A stretch of DNA of 64,000 nucleotides from Rhizobium tropici CIAT 899 (GTDB taxonomy: Bacteria > Pseudomonadota > Alphaproteobacteria > Rhizobiales > Rhizobiaceae). This document shows, piece by piece, positions 17,111 to 26,042 of the stretch. The stretch lies in assembly GCF_000330885.1 (NCBI RefSeq), contig NC_020062.1:938374-1002373 (forward strand), written 5' to 3'. The notes under the pieces are model-generated. The model saw only the letters and a list, made by a program, of their open reading frames with translations, had not been told where the DNA came from and did no database searches. The translations under genes and the position numbers were made by a program. Position 1 is the stretch's first letter. Every line of letters starts with the position of its first letter.

Positions 17111-17950
17111 TCATTCGTCGGACCCACCCACGCCTGCGGCCGTTTTGATTGTAATGTCCGGTTCGGCAAGTCGAGCCTTCAGCTTGGACACCACGTCATG
17201 CCGGACATCCGACCAGGACGATGTTATCGTCCAGTATTCTATGTCGAGCACGGCTTGATCGGCCGACAGATCATCGAGATAGACCTTCGGTGCAGGCGCG
17301 GCCTTGATGCGCTGATCCGCTTTCAGGATGTCGAGGATTGTCTTGCGGGCAAGATCGATGTCGATTTTCTCACCCATGGCAACGGACAATTGCTGGCGGC
17401 GGTCCGGCTCGCGGCTGTGGTTGAGGATGGGCGTGTTCCAGAGCGTCGAGTTCGGCGCCATGAGGTAGAGACCGTCGGCCGTCCTCATCTCCGTCGCAAA
17501 GAGTCCGATCTCCTTGATATAGCCTTTGACGTTCGTCGTCTCGATATATTCGCCAACCCGGAACGGCCGCAGGATCAGCAACATGATGCCGGCGGCGATG
17601 TTTTGAAGCGTGCCCTGCAGCGCCAGGCCGATCGCGAGACCAGCAGCGCCGAGAGCGGCGATGATGGAGGCGGTCTGCACGCCGAACTGGCCAAGCACGG
17701 TGATGAACACAAGGATGAGCAAGCTGTAGTGCAGCACATTCTGGAAGAAGATCGCCAGCGTTTCGTCGATGCCGCGAATGCGTGAGATGACGCGATAGGC
17801 CGAGCGGCTGATAACGCCTGCAAGAAGCCAACCGCCGATCAGGAGAATGATCGCGCCAAGAAGCGAGAAACCATATTGAACCGCGAGCGCCGAGGCCTGG
17901 TCGAGCGCGGAGCGGGTTGCGACGACGATGTTGGCGGCTTGATCGTCCAT
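17111..17950 (-). CDS. mscS: Small-conductance mechanosensitive channel (MscS family)
   Basis: 279 residues from the ATG at 17950 (GGAG seven bases upstream); a TTG at 17980 would add ten residues without a better site. There are three N-terminal membrane segments within the first 120 residues. The pore-lining TM3 region is rich in Gly/Ala (AALGAAGLAIGLALQGTLQN), then comes the beta domain (RPFRVGEYIE) and an alpha/beta C-terminal domain, as in E. coli MscS (286 residues). It would release solutes from the cytoplasm on hypo-osmotic shock. Its upstream region carries ATAGACTATA at 18038-18047, similar to the sulfur-island motif. Confidence 0.93.
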   Translation of the reverse strand: MDDQAANIVVATRSALDQASALAVQYGFSLLGAIILLIGGWLLAGVISRSAYRVISRIRGIDETLAIFFQNVLHYSLLILVFITVLGQFGVQTASIIAALGAAGLAIGLALQGTLQNIAAGIMLLILRPFRVGEYIETTNVKGYIKEIGLFATEMRTADGLYLMAPNSTLWNTPILNHSREPDRRQQLSVAMGEKIDIDLARKTILDILKADQRIKAAPAPKVYLDDLSADQAVLDIEYWTITSSWSDVRHDVVSKLKARLAEPDITIKTAAGVGGSDE

Positions 17951-18073
17951 ATCAAAACTCCATCTTTCCCCGGGGGGCAAATGAGAACTCGCGATCTTTG
18001 TTCCCGGTGAGCGAGCCTGTGAAAACGGATTGTTTCAATAGACTATAGGGCTGCTCTAGCTGAGTGCCGGGCG

Positions 18074-19543
18074 TCAGGCGCCGTTCTTTGCCCGATGTGG
18101 GCGGGTGGCGGCGGCCGCGGCGTAATGAACCTTCTTCTGCTCGTACATGCCGAGATCCGCGCGCTTGATCATCGCTTCCATGGTCTCGCCAGGCTGGCTC
18201 GTTGCAACGCCGACGGAGACGTTGAGTGGCGCGCTGGAATAGAACTGGTTGTTGATCTTCAACAGCTCGTTGATCGTCTCGACCATTGCAGCGGCGGTGA
18301 TTTCATCGGCGCCTGGCAGAAGAACGGCAAATTCGTCGCCGCCGATGCGCGCCGCGTGATTTGGCAGCGAGACGACGCTGTTGAGCACCTCGCCCATGCG
18401 GCGCAACAGCGCGTCGCCGGCGTCGTGGCCGCTTTCGTCATTGGCTTCCTTGAGGCCATCGAGGTCGATGATGATGGCGGAGACAGGCCGAAGCGATTTG
18501 CGCTCCAGCCTGTTGAGCTCTTCCATATAGAAGGCGCGGTTGAAAAGCCGGGTGAGCACATCATGCTTGCCGAGATATTCGAGATAGGCTTCCGCTTTCT
18601 TGCGGGCGGTAATATCCGTCAGCGCCACCTGCACGAGCGACCAGTCGTTCTCGTAACCGGGAAATACGGAAAATTGCAGGAGAACATGGCGCTCCGATCC
18701 GTCGAGAGCGTAGTTCAGCACCTCGCGCTGATGGAAGAGGCGACCGTTCCACAATTCCATCAATTGCCCGCGAAAATGCTTCTCCATATCGCCGCGGAAC
18801 ACTTCACCGATCCGGTGAAGCAAGGTCTGGCGATCCGGCGCACAGAAGAGATCGAGGGTTGCCTGATTGACGTCAAGGACGCTGATTTCGCTCATGCATT
18901 GCTGGACGAATTCCGGATGCACATCGAGAAAGACCTGAAAGTCGACAATGCCGCGATCGCGGATTTTATCGAGCAGGATTTTCACGCGGCTGAAATCCTC
19001 GACCCAGAGAGAAACGGGCGAATGCTCGAACATGCCTTCCGCATAGCGGCGCTGGCGCTCTTCCTGTCTTCTTGCCTCCTCACGAGCCGTCACGTCCTCC
19101 GTGGTCAGCAGCAACCGGCTCCAGGAGCTCTCGTGACCCGGCAGGATGATGCCACGAAGCTGGATGTCGAGCCTTTTGCCGCCGAGCGAGTAGTTGACAG
19201 CCGTGCCGGAAAATTCGGTCTTGCCTTCCCAGAGCGCCACAAGTTCGTTCACATGGCTTTGCAGCATCTCGTCCCGGAAGACCTGCGAGAGATTTCCGAC
19301 AAGCGTTTCGAAGGAAGGCGCCTCGAAAAGCTCAAGCGTCCTGGCGTTGACGGCAAGAAGCCTGATCTTCTGCGAGCAGATCGCAACGCGCTGCAAATCG
19401 GCAAGCAGATAGGAACGCAGGTCCGTCACACCTTCAGCGCGCCAGAATTCGAACTGCTCCTTGACGCCGCTGAAGTCCTCCAGCCACATGGCGACGGGGG
19501 CAAGATCGAAAATGGTGCTGCTGAAGTCCTGGGCGTTCATCAT
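18074..19543 (-). CDS. PAS-PAS-GGDEF diguanylate cyclase
   Basis: 489 residues from the ATG at 19543 (a TTG at 19561 is possible). Two PAS-like sensor units are clear repeats of one another: FDLAPVAMWLEDFSGVK in the first matches FEHSPVSLWVEDFSRVK in the second, and both end in T.DVTAR/T.DITAR. A GGDEF domain follows with intact RIGGDEFAVLLPGA, so it should make cyclic di-GMP. The RxxD inhibitory site that normally sits just upstream of GGDEF is not seen (NHAARIGGDEF). There is no transmembrane segment, so it is probably a cytosolic sensor. It stands alone and its signal is unknown. Confidence 0.92.
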   Translation of the reverse strand: MMNAQDFSSTIFDLAPVAMWLEDFSGVKEQFEFWRAEGVTDLRSYLLADLQRVAICSQKIRLLAVNARTLELFEAPSFETLVGNLSQVFRDEMLQSHVNELVALWEGKTEFSGTAVNYSLGGKRLDIQLRGIILPGHESSWSRLLLTTEDVTAREEARRQEERQRRYAEGMFEHSPVSLWVEDFSRVKILLDKIRDRGIVDFQVFLDVHPEFVQQCMSEISVLDVNQATLDLFCAPDRQTLLHRIGEVFRGDMEKHFRGQLMELWNGRLFHQREVLNYALDGSERHVLLQFSVFPGYENDWSLVQVALTDITARKKAEAYLEYLGKHDVLTRLFNRAFYMEELNRLERKSLRPVSAIIIDLDGLKEANDESGHDAGDALLRRMGEVLNSVVSLPNHAARIGGDEFAVLLPGADEITAAAMVETINELLKINNQFYSSAPLNVSVGVATSQPGETMEAMIKRADLGMYEQKKVHYAAAAATRPHRAKNGA

Positions 19544-19759
19544 GATTCCCTGCGCCGGCAATAAAAATCAGTATTCGTAATACAAAGGCCGACAGTTCGC
19601 TAAGTTCTGGTTAGCAAGCCTTCGTAAAGCTTGCGTTGACATCAAGTAGCGGGTCAAGCCGGACGCTGCGCATCAATTTCTTTTGAACTCATTCTTGTTG
19701 AAAATATGCCCAGAAGAGGCTCTGGCTTGATTGCAATCGGTTTTGCCAGCTACAAGCAG

Positions 19760-20209
19760 TCACGTCTTCAAGAAACGCTCGAAGGCTTCGAGTGTCCGTT
19801 GGCTGACGTGATGTTCAATTCCTTCGGCATCATTTCTTGCCGTATCGGGATCGACGCCGAGACGGCAGAGAACCGCTTCCACGATCTCGTGACGTCGGCG
19901 GGTTGCCGCGGCCAGGCGCTGGCCTTCTTCGGTCAGAAAGACGCCGCGATAGGGGCGTTGTGTGATGAGGTTTTCCTCGGCTAGCCGCTTGAGCATCTTG
20001 GCAACTGTCGGCTGCGTTACTCCCAGCCTCTGTGCAATATCGGTCTGGCGTGCCTCGCCGGCATGTTCTATCAGATCGGCGATGAGCTCGACATAGTCTT
20101 CCATCAATTCCGTGCGTCGATCTTCGCGGCTTTTCTGAAAGGCCTCGGCGTGCGTCTCGATCTCGGTCGACGACAGACGGCTTTCCGCGGCGACAGGCAA
20201 TTTCGTCAA
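19760..20209 (-). CDS. mntR: Manganese-responsive transcriptional regulator MntR
   Basis: 149 residues of the DtxR/MntR family, close to E. coli MntR in layout and wording. The helix-turn-helix contains [20 protein letters not shown]. Candidate Mn(II) ligands match those of Bacillus MntR: Asp and Glu in MEDYVELI, His in [10 protein letters not shown], and Glu/Glu/His in DAEGIEHH. The C-terminal SH3-like domain of DtxR is absent, as is usual for MntR. It would repress manganese uptake genes when Mn is sufficient. No mntH or sitABCD homologue is in the window, so it acts at a distance. Confidence 0.92.
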   Translation of the reverse strand: MTKLPVAAESRLSSTEIETHAEAFQKSREDRRTELMEDYVELIADLIEHAGEARQTDIAQRLGVTQPTVAKMLKRLAEENLITQRPYRGVFLTEEGQRLAAATRRRHEIVEAVLCRLGVDPDTARNDAEGIEHHVSQRTLEAFERFLKT

Positions 20210-20361
20210 GGCGGCTCATCTCCCCATGATTAAGAACCGTGTAATGATGTTTAGCCTCGACTATAAATAATTCAGCGACGTTATGAAACCCCGACGGCCG
20301 ATCTTGGTCGCCTGTGAAATCGAAATAGCCCTGCCTAAGCTGATATGGCGTCTGAGAGACT

Positions 20362-21432
20362 TCAGCCGCGTAAAAGCGGCAGCAGCTGCTCGCCCTGCCG
20401 TTTGATCTCCGGCAGATATGGCGTGTCCGAGAGGACGAAGTGCGTGATGCCGAGATCGCGGTATTTGCGCAAGGAGCGGGCGACATCCTCTGCGGAGCCG
20501 ACCAGCCAGGTGGTGCCGGCGCCGCCACCGCCAAACTTGCCGGGCGCGGTATAGAGATTGTCATCGAGTATGTCGCCGCGCGCGGCGAGATCGAATAGCC
20601 GTTTCTGGCCCACCGCGATCGATTGCCGGTGATCGTTCCAGCCGACGCCCTTATTCTCAGCCATCTCGGCGACTTTCGCCTCGGCATCGATCCAGGCCTG
20701 CTCCGTCGTGTCGCGCACCAGCGTCGTTATGCGCAGCCCGAATTCCAGCGGCGGCAGATCGCGATCAAGATCTCTGCTGAGTGTCTTGAGCCGGCTGATC
20801 CGCTCAGCGATGTCGGCGAGCGGCTCGCCCCAGAAAAGCTGCACATCGGCCTCCGCGGCGGAGACACGCTCTGCCGCATCCGAAGCGCCGCCGAAATAAA
20901 GCTTGGGATGCAGGCGTTTCCCGCGAGGCTCGATACGCGGCGCCGCCGTGGATTCACTGACGCGAAAATGTTCTCCCTCGTAGGTAACGTTCTCTTCGGT
21001 CCAGAGCCTGCGGGTGAGCCGCATGAATTCCTTGGTGCGGCTATAGCGATGGGCTTGATCACCCTCGCTGTCGCCATAGGCGGCAAGATTGTCCTTGCCG
21101 GAAACGATGTTGACGCGCACCCGGCCGCCGCTCAGCTGATCCAGCGTGGCGGCAGCGGAGGCGAAGTGCGCCGGCCGCCAGTAGCCGGGGCGGATTGCGA
21201 TGAGCGGCTCGAAGCTGGTGGTGCGTGCGGTAAGTGCGGCCGCGACGGTGAAGGTGTCGGGGCGGCCCCAGCCGGTGCCGATCAATGCGCCCTTCCAGCC
21301 GTGATCTTCCAGGGCCTTGGCATGGCTGGTCAGGGTCTCCAGGCTGTTATGATTCTCGACGGCGGAATCGCCGCGATGGCCCGGTTTGACATCATTGGGG
21401 ATGTACCAAAGAAATTCGCAATTGCTGCTCAT
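20362..21432 (-). CDS. SsuD-like FMN-dependent alkanesulfonate monooxygenase (LLM class)
   Basis: 356 residues of the luciferase-like family, close to alkanesulfonate monooxygenase SsuD: N-terminal LWYIPNDV, then RPGYWRPAHFA and the GGRVRVNIVSGKD stretch. SsuD uses FMNH2 and O2 to release sulfite from sulfonates. It is the last gene of a minus-strand run that starts with a taurine/sulfonate-type binding protein, ATPase and permease, so the imported compound is probably its substrate. No NADPH:FMN reductase (SsuE) is encoded in the window. Desulfonation of taurine normally uses TauD, which is absent. Confidence 0.88.
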   Translation of the reverse strand: MSSNCEFLWYIPNDVKPGHRGDSAVENHNSLETLTSHAKALEDHGWKGALIGTGWGRPDTFTVAAALTARTTSFEPLIAIRPGYWRPAHFASAAATLDQLSGGRVRVNIVSGKDNLAAYGDSEGDQAHRYSRTKEFMRLTRRLWTEENVTYEGEHFRVSESTAAPRIEPRGKRLHPKLYFGGASDAAERVSAAEADVQLFWGEPLADIAERISRLKTLSRDLDRDLPPLEFGLRITTLVRDTTEQAWIDAEAKVAEMAENKGVGWNDHRQSIAVGQKRLFDLAARGDILDDNLYTAPGKFGGGGAGTTWLVGSAEDVARSLRKYRDLGITHFVLSDTPYLPEIKRQGEQLLPLLRG

Positions 21433-21516
21433 GCTGTGCCTGTCAGTCTTCTGAACCCAACGAGGGACTTGATGGTGAGGAGAGCCGTCAGCGATCTCGG
21501 CTTCCGGCCGCTGCGA

Positions 21517-22371
21517 CTAAAGCTTGCCCTTCCACGGAACGAGGACCGCCTCGAGGATACGAATGGCGGCGGAAAATGCGAAGGCGCAGACAGCAATGAT
21601 GCCGATGCCGACGAAGACGACGTCGGTTGCAAGAAACTGCGATGCCGACATAATCATGAAGCCGATGCCGCGCGTCGAAGCGATGAGTTCCGCCGCCACC
21701 AGCGTTCCCCAGCCGATGCCGAAGGCGATCCGGATACCGGTCAGGATTTCCGGCAAGGCCGAGGGCAGGACGACATTCAGGAAAAGTTGCAGCCGGTTTG
21801 CCCCCAGCGAACGCGCGGCATTGACCCGCTCCAGTGGCAGCGAACGCACGCCGGCCTGGGCGGACAGGCAGATCGGCGCGAACATGGCGAGCACGAGAAG
21901 GGTGATCTTCGAGGTTTCGCCGATTCCAAGCCATATGATCATCAGCGGCAGGTAGGAAAGGGGAGGCAGAGGCCAATAGAATTCGATGGGCGTATCCAGA
22001 ATTCCCTTTGCCCAGCGGTTGAGGCCCATCAGCAGACCGACGGGAATGCCTATCCCGATTGCGATGGCCGCAGCAACGACGATACGAAACAAGCTCGCCA
22101 ATATGTGCTCGGAAAGCGAGGCGCCGGCATAGCCATCGCGGTAGACGACGCCGATCTGCGTCAGCACCTCGTCAGGTCGAGGCAGGAAGAGGTGCGACAC
22201 CAGACCGAGCTTGGCGACGAGCCACCACAGCGCCAGGCAGGCGACCGCCGTGGCGATGCTGATGGCGACGGTGGGTTTTTCACCAACACCGAAGCCGGGA
22301 ATGCGAACCAGCTTCGGGTGTGTTTCCTTTTCAGATCCGGCGATTGGGTGCGTTTCGATAATATCGCTCAT
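21517..22371 (-). CDS. tauC: Taurine/sulfonate-type ABC transporter permease
   Basis: 284 residues, an inner-membrane permease of the SsuC/TauC (BPD-transp-1) family with about six hydrophobic segments. It has the cytoplasmic EAA loop in [32 protein letters not shown], which docks with the ATPase. It overlaps the end of the ATPase gene by 4 bases (22368-22371), so the two are translationally coupled. It is followed 84 bp later by the SsuD-like monooxygenase gene. Sulfonate specificity is inferred from the binding protein and monooxygenase. Confidence 0.9.
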   Translation of the reverse strand: MSDIIETHPIAGSEKETHPKLVRIPGFGVGEKPTVAISIATAVACLALWWLVAKLGLVSHLFLPRPDEVLTQIGVVYRDGYAGASLSEHILASLFRIVVAAAIAIGIGIPVGLLMGLNRWAKGILDTPIEFYWPLPPLSYLPLMIIWLGIGETSKITLLVLAMFAPICLSAQAGVRSLPLERVNAARSLGANRLQLFLNVVLPSALPEILTGIRIAFGIGWGTLVAAELIASTRGIGFMIMSASQFLATDVVFVGIGIIAVCAFAFSAAIRILEAVLVPWKGKL

Positions 22372-23156
22372 GCCGCACTCCTGACGTGATCGGCGCTGTG
22401 AAGGATCGCGCGAATTTCGTCCCGAAGATTGCCGAATTCGGGTGATGACAGGATTGCTCTCGTATCGCCGCTGGCGGCAAAGCGATGTACGAAATCGAGT
22501 TCGAAACGCGCAACGACACGCCCCGGTCTCGGAGACATGACCAGAACCTCCGTTCCGAGGAAAAGCGCCTCCTCGATCGAGTGGGTAATGAAGAAAATAC
22601 GTTTGTCGGTTCTGGCCCAGACGGAGACCAGCAGTTCCTGCATCTGCTCGCGCGTCAGGCTGTCGAGCGCGCCGAAGGGTTCGTCCATCAGCAATATGTC
22701 GGGATCGGTAGCGAGTGCCCGGGCAATGCCGACGCGCTGGCGCATGCCGCCCGACAATTCATAGGGCAGAGCATTGGCAAAGTCGGTGAGGCCCACCAGC
22801 CGCAAAAGCTCGGATGCGCGATCGCGGCGTTCCCGCTTGCCCAGTCCGGCAAATTGCAGGCCGAGCGCCACGTTGTCGATGACGGACTTCCATGGCAGCA
22901 GCGAATCCTTCTGGAAGACGACGCCTCGATCGGCACCTGGCCTGGAAACGGGCCTTCCGTCGAGCGTGATCTTCCCCTCGGACAACGGCAGGAAGCCGGC
23001 GATCGCATTGAGCAAGGTGGATTTGCCGCAGCCGGACGCGCCGAGCGCTACGACGATACCGCGCTCCGGAATGTTGAAGGAAACGCGATCGAGCGCGTGA
23101 ACGGTTCTGCCGTCACGCGCTGCAAAGAAGACGCTGGCATGGTCGACTTGAAGCAT
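22368..23156 (-). CDS. tauB: Taurine/sulfonate-type ABC transporter ATP-binding protein
   Basis: 262 residues from the ATG at 23156 ([11 protein letters not shown]); the frame continues upstream to 23258, but that extension is not conserved in the family. Walker A is GASGCGKST, the signature [15 protein letters not shown], Walker [13 protein letters not shown] and the H-loop ITHS, as in TauB/SsuB. It powers the adjacent permease. Confidence 0.92.
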   Translation of the reverse strand: MLQVDHASVFFAARDGRTVHALDRVSFNIPERGIVVALGASGCGKSTLLNAIAGFLPLSEGKITLDGRPVSRPGADRGVVFQKDSLLPWKSVIDNVALGLQFAGLGKRERRDRASELLRLVGLTDFANALPYELSGGMRQRVGIARALATDPDILLMDEPFGALDSLTREQMQELLVSVWARTDKRIFFITHSIEEALFLGTEVLVMSPRPGRVVARFELDFVHRFAASGDTRAILSSPEFGNLRDEIRAILHSADHVRSAA

Positions 23157-23211
23157 GGGCTTTCTCGATATTGCGACGCCGGCGCGACAAGCGCGCCGAC
23201 GCCAGGGAGGA

Positions 23212-24225
23212 TCAGTTGCTTGCGCTGACAAGCGCGTCAGCAGTGACGAATGCACCATAGTTCGGCAGGACTTCGGAGACTTTTCCCTGGCTCTTCAGGA
23301 AGGCCGCAGTATCCTTGAGGATCTTGGCAGCGCCGGATTGGTCGCCACCGCCGAGCCATGCTGCCGATGCCTGCACATCGGGCGTCAGCAGCGTGAGGTT
23401 CTTGAGCGCGGCGGCCTGCTGGTCCGCCGTGCCGCCGAGCAGCTTTGCGAGCGCCTTGGCGTTGTCGCTGTCCGGCCCCCAGGCGGCCTTATCCGCTGCG
23501 AACGAGGCGTAGTATTTGTTGATCACCGAGGCGTAGGCCTTCAGGAATTTCGGATTGTCTGCGGCAAATTTCGAGGTTGCGACCCAGGCGGAAAACGTCG
23601 GAGCGCCTTTGTCAGCGACGTCCTTGGATGTCACCAGCACCTTGCCGTTCTTCTTCAGCTCGGTGAGCGCCGGGTCCCAGACAAAACCGCCGTCGATATC
23701 GCCGCGATTGTAGCTTGCGACGATTTCCGGCTGCGGAACGGCGAAGACCTGTACGTCCTTTTCGCTCAGGCCAAGAGACTTGATGAGAGCGAGCAGCTGA
23801 TAGTGGTCGGTGGAAACGGGGGCCGCCGCGAGCTTCTTGCCCTTCAAATCGGCGAGTGTGTTGATGCCGGAGCCATTACGCACCACGAGCGCTTCATCGA
23901 CGCCGGAGATGGACGAGAGGTAGAATGCCTTCACCTCCAGCCCGCGCGAGGCGGCAGCGGCAAACGGGCTTGAGCCGACATAGCCGATCTGGACGTCGCC
24001 GGATGCGATGGCGGCGAAGATCTCAGCTCCGGAATTGAATTTGCGGAAATCGATCTCATAGCCGGTCTCTTTGGCGAACTCGCCGTTGGCGATCGCGACA
24101 GAGGAGGGCAGGGCATCGGTCTGATAGGCGACGACGACCTTCTTGTCGGCAGCGGCCGCGCCGACCGCCATCGAAATGCTGGCGAGACCCATCACGGCCG
24201 CAGTGATCAGTGTGTTGAACTTCAT
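23212..24225 (-). CDS. tauA: Taurine-type ABC transporter substrate-binding protein
   Basis: 337 residues with a Sec signal peptide ([20 protein letters not shown], cleavage near AAA-AD). The mature protein follows E. coli TauA in wording: [15 protein letters not shown], the [19 protein letters not shown] stretch, [21 protein letters not shown]. It binds sulfonates in the periplasm and delivers them to the permease. It is the first gene of the minus-strand operon, with a 299-bp upstream region carrying the TATAGACTATA motif at 24331-24341. Taurine is the best guess; other aliphatic sulfonates are possible. Confidence 0.88.
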   Translation of the reverse strand: MKFNTLITAAVMGLASISMAVGAAAADKKVVVAYQTDALPSSVAIANGEFAKETGYEIDFRKFNSGAEIFAAIASGDVQIGYVGSSPFAAAASRGLEVKAFYLSSISGVDEALVVRNGSGINTLADLKGKKLAAAPVSTDHYQLLALIKSLGLSEKDVQVFAVPQPEIVASYNRGDIDGGFVWDPALTELKKNGKVLVTSKDVADKGAPTFSAWVATSKFAADNPKFLKAYASVINKYYASFAADKAAWGPDSDNAKALAKLLGGTADQQAAALKNLTLLTPDVQASAAWLGGGDQSGAAKILKDTAAFLKSQGKVSEVLPNYGAFVTADALVSASN

Positions 24226-24326
24226 AACTAGTCCCCTTGGCCGGATCAGATCTGCCGGCGGTTCCGTGAGTGCAATGCGCAGAACCTAGCGAAATCGGGG
24301 AGTGGATCGATAGAAATAGCAAACTA

Positions 24327-24341
24327 TTTTTATAGACTATA
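24327..24341. promoter_or_regulatory. Sulfur-island motif, copy upstream of tauA
   Basis: TTTTTATAGACTATA, containing the 11-bp palindrome TATAGACTATA (TATAG-N-CTATA). The same 15 bases occur at 24968-24982 in front of the divergent monooxygenase operon. It lies about 105 bp upstream of the tauA start. It is a probable regulator-binding site or a promoter element shared by both sulfur operons. Confidence 0.55.
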
Positions 24342-24524
24342 ATAGGAATTGTTTGTCTGAATTCGTACAGACTGCGACCGTGGCATCTTTCCAGCAAAGG
24401 AAACAACCGGCAGCCATCAACATATGAACTGTAGCGCCTACCCTCGTGAGGACAGCCGACCCACGCCTCGATAGCGAAAGAGCCGAAATTTAAGGTCGCT
24501 TGCGACGTGACCCGGATGGGGCCA

Positions 24525-24758
24525 TCAGGTCATCCGCCGGAGCAATGCAATCAAAGCATCTGCGTTGTCATTGGTTTCAAGCGAGAGCAGGTGCTTGTCC
24601 GCGAGCTCACCAATCGCAAGAACGACCTCGCGTTCCGCCCATCCCGCCATGATCGCAGCGCTCACCAATTCTCGATAAGCGGCTTGAAGCGCGTCCTGGC
24701 AGCGAATGTCCCGATCAGGGTCATCATCGGTCACGAATGGTCGTGCGATATCTGGCAT
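24525..24758 (-). CDS. Conserved hypothetical small protein (77 residues)
   Basis: 77 residues, acidic, mostly helical, with no signal peptide or membrane segment: DALQAAYRELVSAAIMAGW, then EREVVLAIGELADKHLLSL. The composition and third-base GC fit a real gene, and short proteins with this wording are familiar to me as hypothetical proteins in Rhizobium. It stands between the two divergent sulfur operons on the tauA strand, about 300 bp upstream of tauA. Its function is unknown. Confidence 0.6.
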   Translation of the reverse strand: MPDIARPFVTDDDPDRDIRCQDALQAAYRELVSAAIMAGWAEREVVLAIGELADKHLLSLETNDNADALIALLRRMT

Positions 24759-24967
24759 GGCCGAAAGGTGAACTGATTTGCGGGGTTTGGCAATCTATTG
24801 CATGCAATTGCTGTAGACATGGCCTCCACGGCTGAACTGGCTATCCGTCGAGGTTCTCGCCGGGCATCGTCAATGCCGCTACGCAATTTTCTCGAGCAAC
24901 TGCCGATTTTTTCCGCATCCGGCGGAAGAAAAAGAAAGCTGTTTCTTAAATAACTTAAAATCTATGT

Positions 24968-24982
24968 TTTTTATAGACTATA
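24968..24982. promoter_or_regulatory. Sulfur-island motif, copy upstream of the S-substituted cysteine salvage operon
   Basis: TTTTTATAGACTATA with the palindrome TATAGACTATA at 24972-24982, identical over 15 bases to the copy upstream of tauA. It ends 43 bp before the ATG at 25026, consistent with an operator over or next to a promoter. Confidence 0.55.
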
Positions 24983-25025
24983 GCGCTCCATGGTCGACAT
25001 TGAGCGAAAACATGGATGAAACGGC

Positions 25026-26018
25026 ATGTCTTATCTCCTTAGTCTTCTCGACAAGAGTCCGATCGAACAGGGGCTCAGTTCCACCGATGCGCTTGGCGCC
25101 ACGACACGGTTGGCCGTTAGGGCCGAAGAACTTGGCTATCATCGCTTTTGGGTCGCCGAACACCATAATATGACGAACCTTGCAAGTTCAGCGCCAGAAG
25201 TCCTGATTGCCCATCTTCTTGCCCGAACTTCGAGGATCCGCGTCGGCTCCGGCGGCATCATGCTGCAGCATTACAGCGCCTACAAGGTTGCCGAGACTTT
25301 CAATCTCCTGGCTTCGTTGGCGCCGGGGCGCGTGGATCTCGGTGTCGGCAAGGCGCCGGGTGGATTTCCGCTCTCGACGCGGGCATTGCAGCGCGCGTTC
25401 GATCAAGAAAAGAAGCCTGACTTCGCCGAGCAGCTTTCCGATATCAACAGCTATCTTGCGGCCGACCTTCATTCCGATGGCGCGCTGGCGACGCCGTTTC
25501 CGCCACGCGCGCCGGAGCGCTTCCTTCTTGGCGCCAGCGTCGAGAGTGCGAAGCTCGCCGCGGAGAAGGGCTGGAGGCTGGTGTTTGCCGGCCATCTGAA
25601 CGGCGATCCGGAAAATCTGCGCAATACCTTCGAAGCCTACGCAAATGCGACGGGCGGCAAGGTGCCGATCCTGGCGCTCGCAGCCTTTGCTGCCGAAAGC
25701 CAAGCCCATGCCCGTGAGCGTGTCGGTCAGCTGCGCATCGTCAAGCTCTTCCTGCCCAACGGTCAAAGCGTCAATGTCGGCACCCAGGAGCAGGCGGCGG
25801 AATTTGCGCGTCAGGCGGGCTTTTCGGAATTCCGGACCGAGGAGAAGGCGCCGAGCGTGCTGCATGGCACGGCGGCGCAGATCCGCGCCGAGCTTGACGC
25901 GCTCCATCACCGTTACGGCGTCGAGGAATTCGTGCTCGACACGCCGGCGCTGACCGCGATCGAACGGCTCAACTCCATAGAATTGCTCGCCAAAGAACGC
26001 CTTTCCCTCGTTGCCTGA
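25026..26018 (+). CDS. LLM class flavin-dependent monooxygenase (MsnO8/YtmO-CmoO-like)
   Basis: 330 residues of the luciferase-like family in the small MsnO8 branch: N-terminal DKSPIEQGLSSTDA, RFWVAEHHN, VGSGGIMLQHYS, and GRVDLGVGKAPGG. B. subtilis YtmO (CmoO), which oxidises N-acetyl S-alkylcysteines to sulfoxides, belongs to this branch. It is first in an eight-gene plus-strand operon and is followed after 24 bp by a second, larger LLM monooxygenase gene. The role as S-oxidase is inferred from gene order and family, not from specific residues. Confidence 0.82.
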   Translation: MSYLLSLLDKSPIEQGLSSTDALGATTRLAVRAEELGYHRFWVAEHHNMTNLASSAPEVLIAHLLARTSRIRVGSGGIMLQHYSAYKVAETFNLLASLAPGRVDLGVGKAPGGFPLSTRALQRAFDQEKKPDFAEQLSDINSYLAADLHSDGALATPFPPRAPERFLLGASVESAKLAAEKGWRLVFAGHLNGDPENLRNTFEAYANATGGKVPILALAAFAAESQAHARERVGQLRIVKLFLPNGQSVNVGTQEQAAEFARQAGFSEFRTEEKAPSVLHGTAAQIRAELDALHHRYGVEEFVLDTPALTAIERLNSIELLAKERLSLVA

Positions 26019-26042
26019 GCGGCCTGTCCCAGGAGGATCATC

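Noticed and set aside
18095-19564. 489-codon plus-strand open frame opposite the GGDEF gene
   Set aside because: The minus strand encodes intact PAS and GGDEF domains; the opposite frame has none.
20623-22389. 588-codon plus-strand open frame across the SsuD-like and permease genes
   Set aside because: Antisense shadow; low-complexity charged translation without domains.
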